Of a stretch of 64,000 bases of DNA, positions 23,391 through 32,621 are shown piece after piece (the first letter of the stretch is position 1; every line of letters begins with the position of its first letter). Source of the DNA: CALBPI01 sp038521865 (lineage in GTDB: Bacteria > Pseudomonadota > Gammaproteobacteria > Steroidobacterales > Woeseiaceae); NCBI GenBank assembly GCA_038521865.1, contig JBCBKO010000001.1:992001-1056000 (forward strand), given 5' to 3'. The notes under the pieces were generated by a model, which saw nothing but the letters and a program-made list of their open reading frames with translations, was not told the origin of the DNA and searched no databases. The translations under genes and the position numbers were made by a program.

Positions 23391-24640
23391 GCGTCGAACA
23401 GATTATCGATGCGTTGAAGCCGGCCGGGGGCGGTAGCGATGTCAGCAAAGCGCTGGCGGCGCTTTCCTCGCACGGATTCCCGGCGCGTAAATCCGAGCGC
23501 TGGAAGTACACCCGCAGTGAACCCTTCGCGAAGTTCGCGGCGGCTTCCTTGGCCAGCGATTCCGCTTACAGCACCGACACTGATGCGATCCTGGGTGACT
23601 GGAAGTCCGAAACTGGTGCTTCTGCAATCGCCGTTTTCGTTGGTGGCGTATTTGACGACGAGCTCAGCGATCTCCCAGACGGAATTGCCATTCAAGCGAT
23701 TGATGTCGCACCTGCGATCGGCAGTGAAAGCGACGCCGCGGACGCACTCGTGTGGCTGAACACTGCAGCTGCGAATGGCCGGTATCAAATCAGCGCTGAC
23801 AATGTCGTCGAATCGACGCTGCATTGTGTGCATCTGCCCGCTGGCGAAAACTCACTGGCACAAACTCGCATACACCTCACAATCGCCCCCGAAGCGCGTT
23901 TGTCTCTTGTCGACCATGTGCTTGATGGTGGCGTTAGCGCGAGCATGCAGACGCTCATCACCACTGCAGACATTGGTCGCGAGGCACAACTCGATCACGC
24001 GCGACTACAACATGCGGCGGCAGCCGGGCTCGTCTATACCCGCTTTGACGCGGACATTGCGAAAGCAGCGATTTGCCGCACGCTCACGCTGGACAGTGGC
24101 GGCTCGCTGGTGCGCAACGACCTGAACCTAAGACTGAATGCAGAGGGTGCTGAGGCGCATCTGAACGGCATTTACCTCGCCAACGATCGCCAACACATCG
24201 ACAACCACACGCAGGTAGATCACGTCAGCCCGAACACAATTAGCCGCGAGAATTATCGCGGCATCCTGCGCGATCGCAGCAGAAGTGTTTTCAACGGTAA
24301 GGTGCTCGTGCATGAAGGTGCGGATGGCACAGATTCGGCACAATCCAACGCGACGCTGCTGCTGTCCGATCATGCGGAAATCGATACCAAGCCAGAACTT
24401 GAGATCTATGCGGACGACGTCAAGTGTGCGCACGGCGCGACCGTAGGCCAACTCGATCAGACCTCGCTGTTCTATCTTCAATCCCGCGGTATCGACAGAG
24501 CGATGGCGACACAGTTGCTGACGTACGCGTTTTGTCGCGAGATCACCTCGGCCATTAGCGACGACGAGGTGCGGCGACTTGCGGATTCTGCAATCGCCGC
24601 AGAGATACCGAACTTCACCGCCCTGGAGGCAATTGCGTGA
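23387..24640 (+). CDS. sufD: Fe-S cluster assembly protein SufD
   Basis: A 417-residue partner of SufB in the SufBC2D scaffold; it helps iron entry and cluster formation. The carboxyl-terminal beta-helix and end region are typical: NGKVLVHEGADGTDSAQSN, ADDVKCAHGATVGQLDQTSLFYLQSRGI, then AFCREI. The conserved catalytic-region cysteine and histidine in VKCAHGATVG are present. The amino-terminal third is less conserved, as usual for SufD. It overlaps sufC and sufS by four bases on each side. Confidence 0.95.
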   Translation: MSVEQIIDALKPAGGGSDVSKALAALSSHGFPARKSERWKYTRSEPFAKFAAASLASDSAYSTDTDAILGDWKSETGASAIAVFVGGVFDDELSDLPDGIAIQAIDVAPAIGSESDAADALVWLNTAAANGRYQISADNVVESTLHCVHLPAGENSLAQTRIHLTIAPEARLSLVDHVLDGGVSASMQTLITTADIGREAQLDHARLQHAAAAGLVYTRFDADIAKAAICRTLTLDSGGSLVRNDLNLRLNAEGAEAHLNGIYLANDRQHIDNHTQVDHVSPNTISRENYRGILRDRSRSVFNGKVLVHEGADGTDSAQSNATLLLSDHAEIDTKPELEIYADDVKCAHGATVGQLDQTSLFYLQSRGIDRAMATQLLTYAFCREITSAISDDEVRRLADSAIAAEIPNFTALEAIA

Positions 24641-25899
24641 ATGCAGCTTCTGTAGATAACTTGATTTCGGACGACACTCTTGAGACCCGAATGCGTGCGC
24701 TGCGTGATGACTTCCCGGCGTTGCACCAAGAGGTCAACGGCCAACCGCTCGTGTTTCTGGATAGTGCCGCTTCGTCACAGCGCTCCAATGCCGTGATCGA
24801 AGCGATGCGGCACTACGAGTCGCATGACCACGCGAACGTACACCGCGGTGTTCACACTTTGAGTCACAGAGCGACTGACGCCTACGAAGGCGCGCGCGAG
24901 CGCGTGCGACAGTTCATGAATGCGGGCAGCGTCCGTGAAATCATTTTCACGCGAGGCACGACCGAAGCCATCAACCTTGTCGCGCAGACCTGGGGCGTGA
25001 GCAATCTCAAGGCTGGCGACGAGGTGGTGATCACACACCTTGAGCACCATGCGAACATTGTGCCTTGGCAAATGCTCGCCGATCGCATCGGTATCGAGCT
25101 TGTCGTGGCGCCGGTAGAAGCGAACGGCGATGTGATCGCCGAGCGTGTGATCGAGTGCTTCACCGACCGCACGCGCTTGCTCGCTATTGCCTCAGTGTCG
25201 AACGCGCTAGGTACGATTCTGCCGCTGGAGACCGTCATTCCCGCCGCCAAGGATCGCGGCATTACGGTGCTGGTCGACGGGGCACAGCATGCACCGCATG
25301 CACCCATCGATGTCGCGAACCTCGGCGCCGATTTCTTCACGTTCTCCGGTCACAAGATGACCGGACCGACGGGTATCGGCGTGTTGTGGGGTCGCGAGGC
25401 GCTGCTGGATGCGATGCCCCCCTGGCAAGGCGGTGGCGATATGATCGAAACCGTCAGTTTCGAAGGCACAACCTACAATTCGTTGCCTTATAAATTTGAG
25501 GCGGGCACGCCGTACATTGCGGGTGCGGTCGGGCTGGCCGCGGCCATCGACTACCTCGAAGATATTGGCATGGATAACGTCCAGCGCTACGAGGGAATTC
25601 TGCTCGATTATCTGACCGAGCAAATGTTGGCGCAGGACGATATTCGCATCATCGGTACCGCACCGAAAAAGGCATCGGTCGTCTCATTTCTGATGGATGA
25701 CGTGCACCCCCATGATCTCGGTACTATCGTGGACCAGCGCGGTATTGCGGTGCGCACAGGTCACCATTGCGCGATGCCCGTTATGAGTCTGCTCGAAGTG
25801 CCTGGAACCGCGCGTGCTTCGCTGGCGTTGTACAACTGGCGCGAGGACGTCGATGCGTTGGTTGAGGCACTTGCGACTGTGCGGAGTCTTTTTCGATGA
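24637..25899 (+). CDS. sufS: Cysteine desulfurase SufS
   Basis: A PLP-dependent desulfurase of 420 residues that removes sulfur from cysteine as a persulfide for cluster assembly. The PLP lysine is K240 in FSGHKMTGPTG and the persulfide cysteine is C378 in VRTGHHCAMP, the class II (SufS) placement. The amino-terminal FPALHQEVNGQPLVFLDSAASSQ is also typical. The neighbouring sufU would be its sulfur acceptor. It overlaps sufD and sufU by four bases. Confidence 0.97.
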   Translation: MNAASVDNLISDDTLETRMRALRDDFPALHQEVNGQPLVFLDSAASSQRSNAVIEAMRHYESHDHANVHRGVHTLSHRATDAYEGARERVRQFMNAGSVREIIFTRGTTEAINLVAQTWGVSNLKAGDEVVITHLEHHANIVPWQMLADRIGIELVVAPVEANGDVIAERVIECFTDRTRLLAIASVSNALGTILPLETVIPAAKDRGITVLVDGAQHAPHAPIDVANLGADFFTFSGHKMTGPTGIGVLWGREALLDAMPPWQGGGDMIETVSFEGTTYNSLPYKFEAGTPYIAGAVGLAAAIDYLEDIGMDNVQRYEGILLDYLTEQMLAQDDIRIIGTAPKKASVVSFLMDDVHPHDLGTIVDQRGIAVRTGHHCAMPVMSLLEVPGTARASLALYNWREDVDALVEALATVRSLFR

Positions 25900-26345
25900 G
25901 CGTCGCTTCGCTCTACCGCGAGCAAGTACTCAAACACGCACGCGACCCGATTCACTTCAGACGGGTGGAACACGCGCGGCACGTGCCCGGCAATAATCCG
26001 TTGTGCGGCGATAAGCTCGATCTCTATGTCACCATCGACGGCGATACGATTACAGACGTCTCATTTCACGGCGTTGGCTGCGCGATCAGCATGGCTTCTG
26101 CATCCATGATGTCTGAGTTGTTGTCAGGCCTCGACACAGCGACGGCAGGCACCCTCGTTGACGAGGTGAACGCCATGTTGGCCGAGTCTGCGGACTCGGT
26201 CGTTTCCATCAATCTGCAAGACCTGTCGATCGCGGCACTCGGTGAAGTGCGCCGCTACCCTTCGCGCGTGAAATGCGCAAAGCTCGCCTGGCACGCAATG
26301 GCCGCAGCCTTGCAAGGCGATTCAGACCCGGTTTCAACGGAGTAA
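25896..26345 (+). CDS. sufU: SufU-type sulfur-transfer/scaffold protein
   Basis: A 149-residue NifU-amino-domain protein. The three ligand cysteines C37 (NPLCGDK), C62 (GVGCAISMASASMM) and C127 (SRVKCAKLAW), with Asp39, are all kept. The roughly 20-residue insert between the second and third cysteines marks SufU rather than IscU. In Firmicutes, SufU binds zinc and accepts sulfur from SufS, replacing SufE. No sufE or sufA is present in this operon. Confidence 0.93.
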   Translation: MSVASLYREQVLKHARDPIHFRRVEHARHVPGNNPLCGDKLDLYVTIDGDTITDVSFHGVGCAISMASASMMSELLSGLDTATAGTLVDEVNAMLAESADSVVSINLQDLSIAALGEVRRYPSRVKCAKLAWHAMAAALQGDSDPVSTE

Positions 26346-26352
26346 GCCACAG

Positions 26353-26907
26353 ATGTATTCGAACGAAAGCGAGCCGTTCACCCTCCAAAGAGACGTATCG
26401 GCCGTCATCATTCCTGCCGGCATGAGCGTTACGCTCCGAAAGAGCACGAACGGCTACATCACTCAGGGCCTCGGTGGCAACTTTACGGTCTACGTTGACG
26501 GCAGCCTCTTTCGCATCGACGGGAAGGATGCCGACGCACTCGGAAAGGATCCCGTAAAGCCACCGGAAGTGCCAGGTGACATCAGCGACGAGGACTTCGA
26601 GCAGATCATCTGGCAGCAACTCAAGACCTGCTACGACCCGGAGATCCCTGTCGATATTGTCGAGCTGGGATTGATCTACCGAGTTGAGATATCCCATCCG
26701 GAAGACGGGGTGCGGAAGGTGGAGGTGGATATGACATTGACCGCGCCCGGTTGCGGCATGGGTGACATCCTCATCGAAGACGTACGTCAAAAAGTCGCAA
26801 TCGTACCCACAGTCGAATCGGTGCAAGTTGAATTGGTCTTCGATCCGCCCTGGAACCACATGATGATGAGCGATGAGGCGCGACTACAAACCGGCATGAT
26901 GTACTGA
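26353..26907 (+). CDS. sufT: Fe-S maturation protein SufT (DUF59/MIP18 family)
   Basis: A 184-residue protein with an amino-terminal SufT-specific region (ERDV-like, IPAGMSVTLRKSTNGYITQGLGGNFTV) and a MIP18/DUF59 domain (about 80-170). That domain contains LKTCYDPEIPVDIVELGLIYRV and the conserved TAPGCGMGDIL loop with its cysteine. SufT proteins assist maturation of Fe-S enzymes under high demand. It is the last suf gene, seven bases after sufU, and sixA follows three bases after its stop. Confidence 0.93.
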   Translation: MYSNESEPFTLQRDVSAVIIPAGMSVTLRKSTNGYITQGLGGNFTVYVDGSLFRIDGKDADALGKDPVKPPEVPGDISDEDFEQIIWQQLKTCYDPEIPVDIVELGLIYRVEISHPEDGVRKVEVDMTLTAPGCGMGDILIEDVRQKVAIVPTVESVQVELVFDPPWNHMMMSDEARLQTGMMY

Positions 26908-26910
26908 GCT

Positions 26911-27429
26911 ATGTCCCGCGGATACACGCTGACATTGCTCCGCCACGCCAAGTCGAGTTGGGATGATCCATCATTGAGTGATCATGATCGGCCGTTAAAC
27001 GAACGCGGCGACCGGGATGCGCCGGAAATGGGTCGTCGCCTGAAAGAAAGAGGGATACGCCCATCGGCACTGGTGGCCAGTTCGGCAACGCGGACTCGAC
27101 ATACCGCACGCCATGTCGCCCAGACCATCGGCTTCCCCACCGAGTTTATTCACATTGAAAAGACGCTTTACCACGCGAGTGCAGAGCAAATTCTGAAGGT
27201 GATCGGCGAGCAGGACGCGCAGTTTCAGAATCTGTTGGTGGTCGGCCACAATCCAGGAATATCAGAACTGGCAGAGCGGTTGAGCAATGGGCTCGTGGTG
27301 AACATGCCCACTGCAGGCATGCTGACCATCTCGGCAGACCTCGGCAGCTGGGATGAGCTGCCTTACGTCGCGCACACCGTCGTCGGATACGACTTTCCCA
27401 AGAACGCGAGTGGCGTTATCACCCGCTAG
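26911..27429 (+). CDS. sixA: SixA-type histidine phosphatase
   Basis: A 172-residue histidine phosphatase of the SixA branch. The RHG-type motif is LLRHAKSSW (His12), followed by the block ATRTRHTARHVAQTI, and the second catalytic histidine is in VVGHNPGISELAERL. E. coli SixA dephosphorylates phosphohistidines, for example on NPr of the nitrogen PTS. The short length without extra domains supports SixA. It lies three bases after sufT and is probably transcribed with the suf operon, though a link to Fe-S assembly is not established. Confidence 0.88.
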   Translation: MSRGYTLTLLRHAKSSWDDPSLSDHDRPLNERGDRDAPEMGRRLKERGIRPSALVASSATRTRHTARHVAQTIGFPTEFIHIEKTLYHASAEQILKVIGEQDAQFQNLLVVGHNPGISELAERLSNGLVVNMPTAGMLTISADLGSWDELPYVAHTVVGYDFPKNASGVITR

Positions 27430-27443
27430 GTGTTGTGTCGCTC

Positions 27444-27965
27444 TCAAGCCTGCGCGTTAAGCACCTCGCTGCGGCGCAGCAGCGCCGCAGAGAAGATGCT
27501 TACCAAAACCCCAACCGGGAAGATCTCAATGAAGGTAATCGGTAAACGGAACCAGGGCTTGGCGTAGTTTTCGGCCATCGACTCAAGCTCGCCGGCCAGC
27601 GTCGCATAGTCTTCTGGCGAATCGCCACGCTCCTTGGCACTCGCCAACGCGCCCTCGACGTACTGCTCGATAAAAGCATAGTCCGTCAGAGCAAGGTAAA
27701 CCTCCCAGATGCCCACGTAAGCAAGCCCGGCAACTGCTGAAATCCCGAGACCGAGCCCCATCGCGGGCCAAAACCGGATGACGCCGCCCAACTCGAAGTC
27801 GCGATATCGCTTAATCGCCACGAAAATCGACGAAAGTGCGATGAACATGGCCGTGTAGCCGAAAAACTCGCTACCCGCGCCCTCAACAAACACCATTTCG
27901 ACGATGATGCTCAGCACCACCGCCGCACCGCTGATCAGACCGAATTTGATAATGTACTTCTGCAT
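27444..27965 (-). CDS. DUF4199-family four-helix membrane protein
   Basis: A 173-residue membrane protein with four hydrophobic segments. After the first two (about 5-26 and 36-53) comes KRYRDFELGGVIRFWPAMGLGLGIS, the DUF4199 signature. A long charged loop (about 100-140) precedes the final helix. The function of DUF4199 proteins is unknown. The ATG at 27965 has a strong AGGAGA upstream and was preferred over the open frame to 28004. It lies 100 bases behind a LuxR-type gene, with the palindrome 28021-28038 between them. Confidence 0.8.
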   Translation of the reverse strand: MQKYIIKFGLISGAAVVLSIIVEMVFVEGAGSEFFGYTAMFIALSSIFVAIKRYRDFELGGVIRFWPAMGLGLGISAVAGLAYVGIWEVYLALTDYAFIEQYVEGALASAKERGDSPEDYATLAGELESMAENYAKPWFRLPITFIEIFPVGVLVSIFSAALLRRSEVLNAQA

Positions 27966-28020
27966 GTCCGTTCTCCTGTAATCGACGGGCTCAGATTCGG
28001 TCAAAAAGGCCTATCAGACC

Positions 28021-28038
28021 ATCACCCAAATGGGTGAT
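28021..28038. promoter_or_regulatory. Perfect palindrome upstream of the DUF4199 gene
   Basis: ATCACCC-AAAT-GGGTGAT is a perfect seven-base inverted repeat in the gap between the LuxR-type gene and the DUF4199 gene. It has no T-run on either strand, so an operator is more likely than a terminator. The nearby LuxR-type protein is the natural candidate binder. Confidence 0.6.
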
Positions 28039-28065
28039 TTCAATAAATTCAGGCATTTGGAGGAC

Positions 28066-28485
28066 TCACGGGATCAGGCGTAGTGAGCGCGCTCGCTGCA
28101 CCGCGGCAGTGCGGCGGCCCACTTCCAGCTTCTCGAATAGCCGCGCGACATGCGTCTTAACCGTGTTCGGCGACACATTGAGCGTACGCGCGATCTCCTT
28201 GTTGGTCTGACCCGCCGCGAGCGCCTCAAGCACGACATACTCTCGGTCGGTGATTCCCAGCGCCTTCAGACCCTGCTCGTTGCGCTCGAAACCCGTGCCC
28301 TGTCGCTTTCGCAGCACCGCGAGCGCGACCACGCCGCCGACCCCTGCAAATACAATCGCGACCACCCCCGCGAACCAGGGCCCCGAGATAGCGCGCGCCA
28401 CATACCGGTATTCGAGCCATTGCAGCGCAAAAACTCCGGCCACCAGCATGGCCGAATACAGCAGGATTGTTCTTAGTTGTTGCAT
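28066..28485 (-). CDS. Membrane-anchored LuxR-type regulator
   Basis: A 139-residue one-component regulator. Two membrane helices fill about residues 5-23 and 36-57, and a GerE/LuxR HTH (about 75-138) follows: ITDREYVVLEALAAGQTNKEIARTLNVSPNTVKTHVARLFEKL. There is no receiver or ligand-binding domain, so the membrane part is the probable sensor. The ATG at 28485 (MQQLRT) was chosen over the longer frame to 28536. A second inverted repeat, GGGCA-N5-TGCCC (28501-28515), lies just upstream and may be a self-regulatory site. Such regulators are often found beside DUF4199 genes, as here. Confidence 0.85.
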   Translation of the reverse strand: MQQLRTILLYSAMLVAGVFALQWLEYRYVARAISGPWFAGVVAIVFAGVGGVVALAVLRKRQGTGFERNEQGLKALGITDREYVVLEALAAGQTNKEIARTLNVSPNTVKTHVARLFEKLEVGRRTAAVQRARSLRLIP

Positions 28486-28602
28486 AGCATCCCCGACCCC
28501 GGGCACATGATGCCCCCTGACTCGCACAATCGACAAGCGTGCTTGTAACGATCGACGCAGTGCTCGGGTCTACTGACAGGAAGCCGAGTTGGAGTGGAGT
28601 CT

Positions 28603-29376
28603 ATGAACCCGAGAGCATTGCTGACGCTGGGACTGATGTTGAGTGCAGCGGGCCAGGCAAACGCAGACAGTCTGGTGCTTTCCAGCGGCAGCGAACCGGT
28701 CACGTTGGTCGAGCTGTTCACTTCAGAAGGATGCAATAGTTGTCCACCTGCAGATCGGCATCTTTCGAACCTGACGACCGACAAGGGGTTGTGGCGCGAC
28801 TTCGTGCCGCTGGCATTCCACGTCGATTATTGGGATTACCTCGGTTGGCAGGACCGCTTCGCAAATGCCGACTACTCCGATCGCCAGCGTCGCTATGCAC
28901 TCGAGGGCGGCGTCCGAGTGGTCTACACGCCAGGATTCTTCGCGGGTGGCAAGGAATGGCGAAACTGGCGTCGTGATGGTTTGCCGGCTGAAGCGAGCGG
29001 TATGCCCGGCGTTCTGCGCGCCGAGGTCACCACGGACACCGTGAATGTGCACTGGGACGGTGAGACGACCGACGCACAGCCGCTTGCGAGCGTCGCACTC
29101 CTGGGGATGTCGCTGTCGAGCAGCGTCAAAGCAGGAGAAAACCGCGGCAAAAAACTCCGCCACGATTTCGTTGTGCTGGATGTGACGTCCGCTTCGTTGA
29201 CCCCGGTCGAAGACGGCTACGCGGTCTCCGCGCCATTGCCCGAAAGTTCCGTGGGCGCCGAGCAGTTTGCAATTGCGGTATGGGTCACTGACGGTCGGAC
29301 ACAGGCGCCGTTGCAAGCCACCGGTGGTTACCTGCCGACCGGGTGGCCCAAGCCCGGACTAATCGAGACTGAGTAG
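28603..29376 (+). CDS. DUF1223 exported thioredoxin-like protein
   Basis: A 257-residue protein with a signal peptide (about 1-22) and the DUF1223 signature: VTLVELFTSEGCNSCPPADRHL with C44-x2-C47, then FHVDYWDYLGWQDRFA and YTPGFFAGGKEW. The fold is thioredoxin-like, and the CxxC suggests a periplasmic redox role, but no DUF1223 activity is well established. The ATG at 28603 is favoured by GGAGTGGAG just before it; a GTG at 28594 is possible. Its 3' end overlaps the end of putA by 18 bases (convergent). Confidence 0.85.
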   Translation: MNPRALLTLGLMLSAAGQANADSLVLSSGSEPVTLVELFTSEGCNSCPPADRHLSNLTTDKGLWRDFVPLAFHVDYWDYLGWQDRFANADYSDRQRRYALEGGVRVVYTPGFFAGGKEWRNWRRDGLPAEASGMPGVLRAEVTTDTVNVHWDGETTDAQPLASVALLGMSLSSSVKAGENRGKKLRHDFVVLDVTSASLTPVEDGYAVSAPLPESSVGAEQFAIAVWVTDGRTQAPLQATGGYLPTGWPKPGLIETE

Positions 29377-32300
29377 GCTCGCGTTGCCTCCGACTGCAGC
29401 AGTATTGTTACTGACCGCGTACTCGGTCGCGAACCGGGTTAGGTAGTTGGGGCCACCAGCCTTGGGACCGGTGCCGGACAACCCGAGACCGCCAAACGGC
29501 TGCACCCCGACCACGGCACCTACCATGTTGCGGTTGATGTAGACGTTGCCAGCGCGAATGCGCTGCGCTAACTGTCCGGCTCGACCGTCGATCCGCGTAT
29601 GCACGCCGAAGGTCAATCCGTAGCCACTGCAATTGATCTCATCGACCAGCGCATCCAGCTCGCTGCCCTTGAAGCGATAAAGGTGCACGATCGGTCCGAA
29701 GACCTCACGCTCCAGCGCAGACATCGCATCGATTTCGATCAGCGTCGGCGCGAAGAACACACCCGCCTCCGTCGACAGAGGCAATTCGCACTGGTGCAGC
29801 ACTGTTTGTTGTTCGCGCATGCGCGCAACGTGCGCTTCCAACACCGCACGTGCCGATTCGTCAATGACCGGACCGACATCGGTTCGGGGATCTGCAGGGT
29901 CGCCAATCGCAAGCTCATCCATAGCGCCCTTCAACAGCTCGATCACCCGCGGCGCAATGTCTTCCTGAACACACAATATCCGCAGTGCACTGCAGCGCTG
30001 TCCCGCGGAGTTGAACCCGGACTGAACGGCATCCAGCACCACCTGTTCGGGTAGCGCGCTGGAGTCGACGATCATTGCATTCTGGCCACCGGTCTCGGCG
30101 ATCAGCGTACCGATTTGTCCTTCGCGCGCTGCCAGCGTGCGATTGATCACCATCGCCGTTTCCGTGCTCCCTGTAAACGCAACGCCCGCAACCCGTGGGT
30201 CCGCAATGGCCGGCGCGGCAGCACTGCCACCCTCGCCGGGCAAGAAGTGCAATGCGCTGGCGGGCACGCCGGACTGCCAAAGCAGTTCGCAGGCCCGATG
30301 GGCGATGATGCTTGTCTGCTCTGCAGGTTTGGCGATCACGCTATTCCCAGCAGCCAGCGCGGCAACGACCTGACCCGTAAAAATCGCGAGCGGAAAATTC
30401 CACGGGCTGACGCAGACAAAAACACCGCGCCCGCGAAGCCCGTATACATTGCGCTCACCGGTCGGACCCGGCAACTCTTGTGGCTCAGTAAACCGGGCAC
30501 GTGCCTGCGCTGCGTAATAGCGCAGGAAATCGACCGCCTCGCGAACCTCCGCGATCGCATCGGGCAGGGTCTTGCCCGCCTCACGGATACACAGCGTGCA
30601 CAGCTCAGAGAGGTGCTGTTCATAGGCATCGGCGGCGGCCTCGAGAATGTCCGCGCGCCGCGTCGCCGGTGTCGCGTCCCACGCGGCAAACCCTTGGACA
30701 GCTGCGTCCACAGCGGTTTTCGGTGTCGCGCCATCCGCAAACTCGACCTCTCCGATAGTCTCGGTCACATCGAAGGGGTTAACGCTTTGGTTCGCGGCAC
30801 CTTTAGCCCGTCGACCGTCGATCACCGGGCCGACCGAATAGGACTGTTGCGCGTGCGACGCCATCGCGTCGTACAGCGCGCTGGCCGTAGCTCGATCCGG
30901 AAGATTCACGCCGGTCGAATTCCTGCGCTCGTCTCCGAACAAGGCAGCGGGCAGCACGATCTTTTCATGCGGGATTTGATCAAGCGCCTTAACCGCGAGG
31001 ATCGGGTCTGCGACGATCTCATCAATCGATTCATTCGGATCAACAATCTGGTTGACGAAGCTCGTATTCGCACCGTTTTCCAAAAGGCGCCGGACCAGAT
31101 AAGGCAACAGATCTTCGTGACTGCCGACGGGCGCGTATACGCGGCACTGGCGGTCGTAGCGCTCCGGGTCGATGACTGCAGAGTACAACTCCTCGCCCAT
31201 ACCGTGTAGTCGCTGGAACTCGTAGTCACGCCGGCTGCCGGCATGGTGGAACACGTAGGCGAGCGTGTGCGCGTTGTGGGTCGCAAACTGCGGATAGATG
31301 GCGTCACCAGCATCCAGCATCGCGCGCGCACAGGCGAGGTAACTCACATCGGTATTCACCTTGCGCGTGAACACCGGGTAGCCCGCAAGACCCAGCTCCT
31401 GCGCGTGTTTAATTTCGGTATCCCAGTACGCACCTTTGACGAGGCGGACGGGAATCCTGCGCCCCACATCGCGTGAGAGCGAAGCCAGCCACTCGACCAC
31501 AGCGAGACCGCGTTTTTGGTAGGCCTGCACTGCAAGGCCGAGCCCTTCGTAACCTTCAAGCGATGGATCGCGGAACACCGCTCCAAAGATGTCCAGAGAG
31601 AGCTGCAACCGATCGGCTTCCTCGGCGTCCATCGTGAGGCCGATGCCAACGTCACGAGCCCGCTGCGCGAGCGCCAGGAGTTGCGGCGCCAACTCGTCCA
31701 TCGCTTGTTGCCGGCGAGCAAATTCGTATCGAGGGTGAAGTGCGGAAAGCTTCACACTGATGCTGTGCGTGCTGAAGATATCGTCGCCGGAAGGCGCACT
31801 GCCGATCGCATCGATCGCGGCCGCATAGGCCTCGAAGTAACGCTGGGCATCCGCCCGAGTGAGGGCAGCCTCACCCAGCATGTCGAAACTGTAGCGGTAG
31901 TTTTTGTTGTCGCCTTTCCCTGCGCGCTTGATGGCCGCGCCGATATCGCGCCCCATCACGAACTGGTGCCCCATCACCTTCATCGCCTGACGCATCGCAC
32001 TGCGAACAACGGGTTCACCGGCGCGGCTAACCAATCGGCGGAATAACTCGCGCGGGTTTCGCTGGTGCGCTTCATCCAGCGTCAGCATCTTGCCCGTTAG
32101 CATCAAGCCCCAAGTACTGGCGTTTACGAACAGCGATTCGCTGGAGCCAAGATGCGAGGACCAGTCGGCGGCAGTGATCTTGTCGGCAATCAACGCGTCC
32201 GCGGTATCCGCATCTGGAATGCGAAGCAACGCCTCAGCAATACACATCAGCATGATCCCTTCCTGACTCGAAAGGTCATACTTCTGCAGGAACGCCTCGA

Positions 32301-32541
32301 TCCCGCTGCGATCCTCATACTGCTTGCGAACATGTTCGACCAGGCTGTGCGCTGTCTTGTAGACGCTCGCACGTTCGGATTCTGACTCGCCGGCGATGGC
32401 CAACAAACGCGTCACCAGTGCGGTCTCATCGGCGAGGTATTCCCCGCCGAGGTTCTTGGTGTCACCAGACCGGGCGTAATCGGCTTCAAACCTCTGCCGC
32501 TTACGGGCAGCTGACTCTTGAGTTTGGCGGGCGGTCACCAT
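29359..32541 (-). CDS. putA: Bifunctional proline dehydrogenase / L-glutamate gamma-semialdehyde dehydrogenase
   Basis: A 1060-residue membrane-associated enzyme that oxidises proline to glutamate. The FAD-dependent proline dehydrogenase domain occupies about 170-480 (VRLVKGAYWDTEIKHAQ, FATHNAHTLAYV). The aldehyde dehydrogenase domain occupies about 530-1000 and has the catalytic cysteine C850 in GQRCSALR and the conserved ETGG glutamate. It is shorter than the 1320-residue E. coli PutA and has no ribbon-helix-helix DNA-binding start, so it does not repress its own gene. The ATG at 32541 has GGAG seven bases upstream; the frame stays open to 32598. A TATAAT lies 57 bases upstream. Confidence 0.96.
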   Translation of the reverse strand: MVTARQTQESAARKRQRFEADYARSGDTKNLGGEYLADETALVTRLLAIAGESESERASVYKTAHSLVEHVRKQYEDRSGIEAFLQKYDLSSQEGIMLMCIAEALLRIPDADTADALIADKITAADWSSHLGSSESLFVNASTWGLMLTGKMLTLDEAHQRNPRELFRRLVSRAGEPVVRSAMRQAMKVMGHQFVMGRDIGAAIKRAGKGDNKNYRYSFDMLGEAALTRADAQRYFEAYAAAIDAIGSAPSGDDIFSTHSISVKLSALHPRYEFARRQQAMDELAPQLLALAQRARDVGIGLTMDAEEADRLQLSLDIFGAVFRDPSLEGYEGLGLAVQAYQKRGLAVVEWLASLSRDVGRRIPVRLVKGAYWDTEIKHAQELGLAGYPVFTRKVNTDVSYLACARAMLDAGDAIYPQFATHNAHTLAYVFHHAGSRRDYEFQRLHGMGEELYSAVIDPERYDRQCRVYAPVGSHEDLLPYLVRRLLENGANTSFVNQIVDPNESIDEIVADPILAVKALDQIPHEKIVLPAALFGDERRNSTGVNLPDRATASALYDAMASHAQQSYSVGPVIDGRRAKGAANQSVNPFDVTETIGEVEFADGATPKTAVDAAVQGFAAWDATPATRRADILEAAADAYEQHLSELCTLCIREAGKTLPDAIAEVREAVDFLRYYAAQARARFTEPQELPGPTGERNVYGLRGRGVFVCVSPWNFPLAIFTGQVVAALAAGNSVIAKPAEQTSIIAHRACELLWQSGVPASALHFLPGEGGSAAAPAIADPRVAGVAFTGSTETAMVINRTLAAREGQIGTLIAETGGQNAMIVDSSALPEQVVLDAVQSGFNSAGQRCSALRILCVQEDIAPRVIELLKGAMDELAIGDPADPRTDVGPVIDESARAVLEAHVARMREQQTVLHQCELPLSTEAGVFFAPTLIEIDAMSALEREVFGPIVHLYRFKGSELDALVDEINCSGYGLTFGVHTRIDGRAGQLAQRIRAGNVYINRNMVGAVVGVQPFGGLGLSGTGPKAGGPNYLTRFATEYAVSNNTAAVGGNASLLSLD

Positions 32542-32597
32542 AATTGCACTCCACGACGATGATGGCGAAAGAACTACCGTGCGGCCGGCGGTCTCCA

Positions 32598-32603
32598 ATT
32601 ATA
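32598..32603 (-). promoter_or_regulatory. -10 element upstream of putA
   Basis: TATAAT on the minus strand, 57 bases before the putA start. The upstream spacer contains a five-pair hairpin (GTGCT-N6-AGCAC), which could be an operator. No good -35 hexamer is present, so activation may be needed. Confidence 0.45.
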
Positions 32604-32621
32604 CCGTGCTTTTGCGAGCAC

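Noticed and set aside
30115..31209. 364-codon frame antisense to putA
   Set aside because: It is a mirror frame of a strongly coding gene, low in hydrophobic periodicity and rich in Arg/His/Cys, with no family motif.
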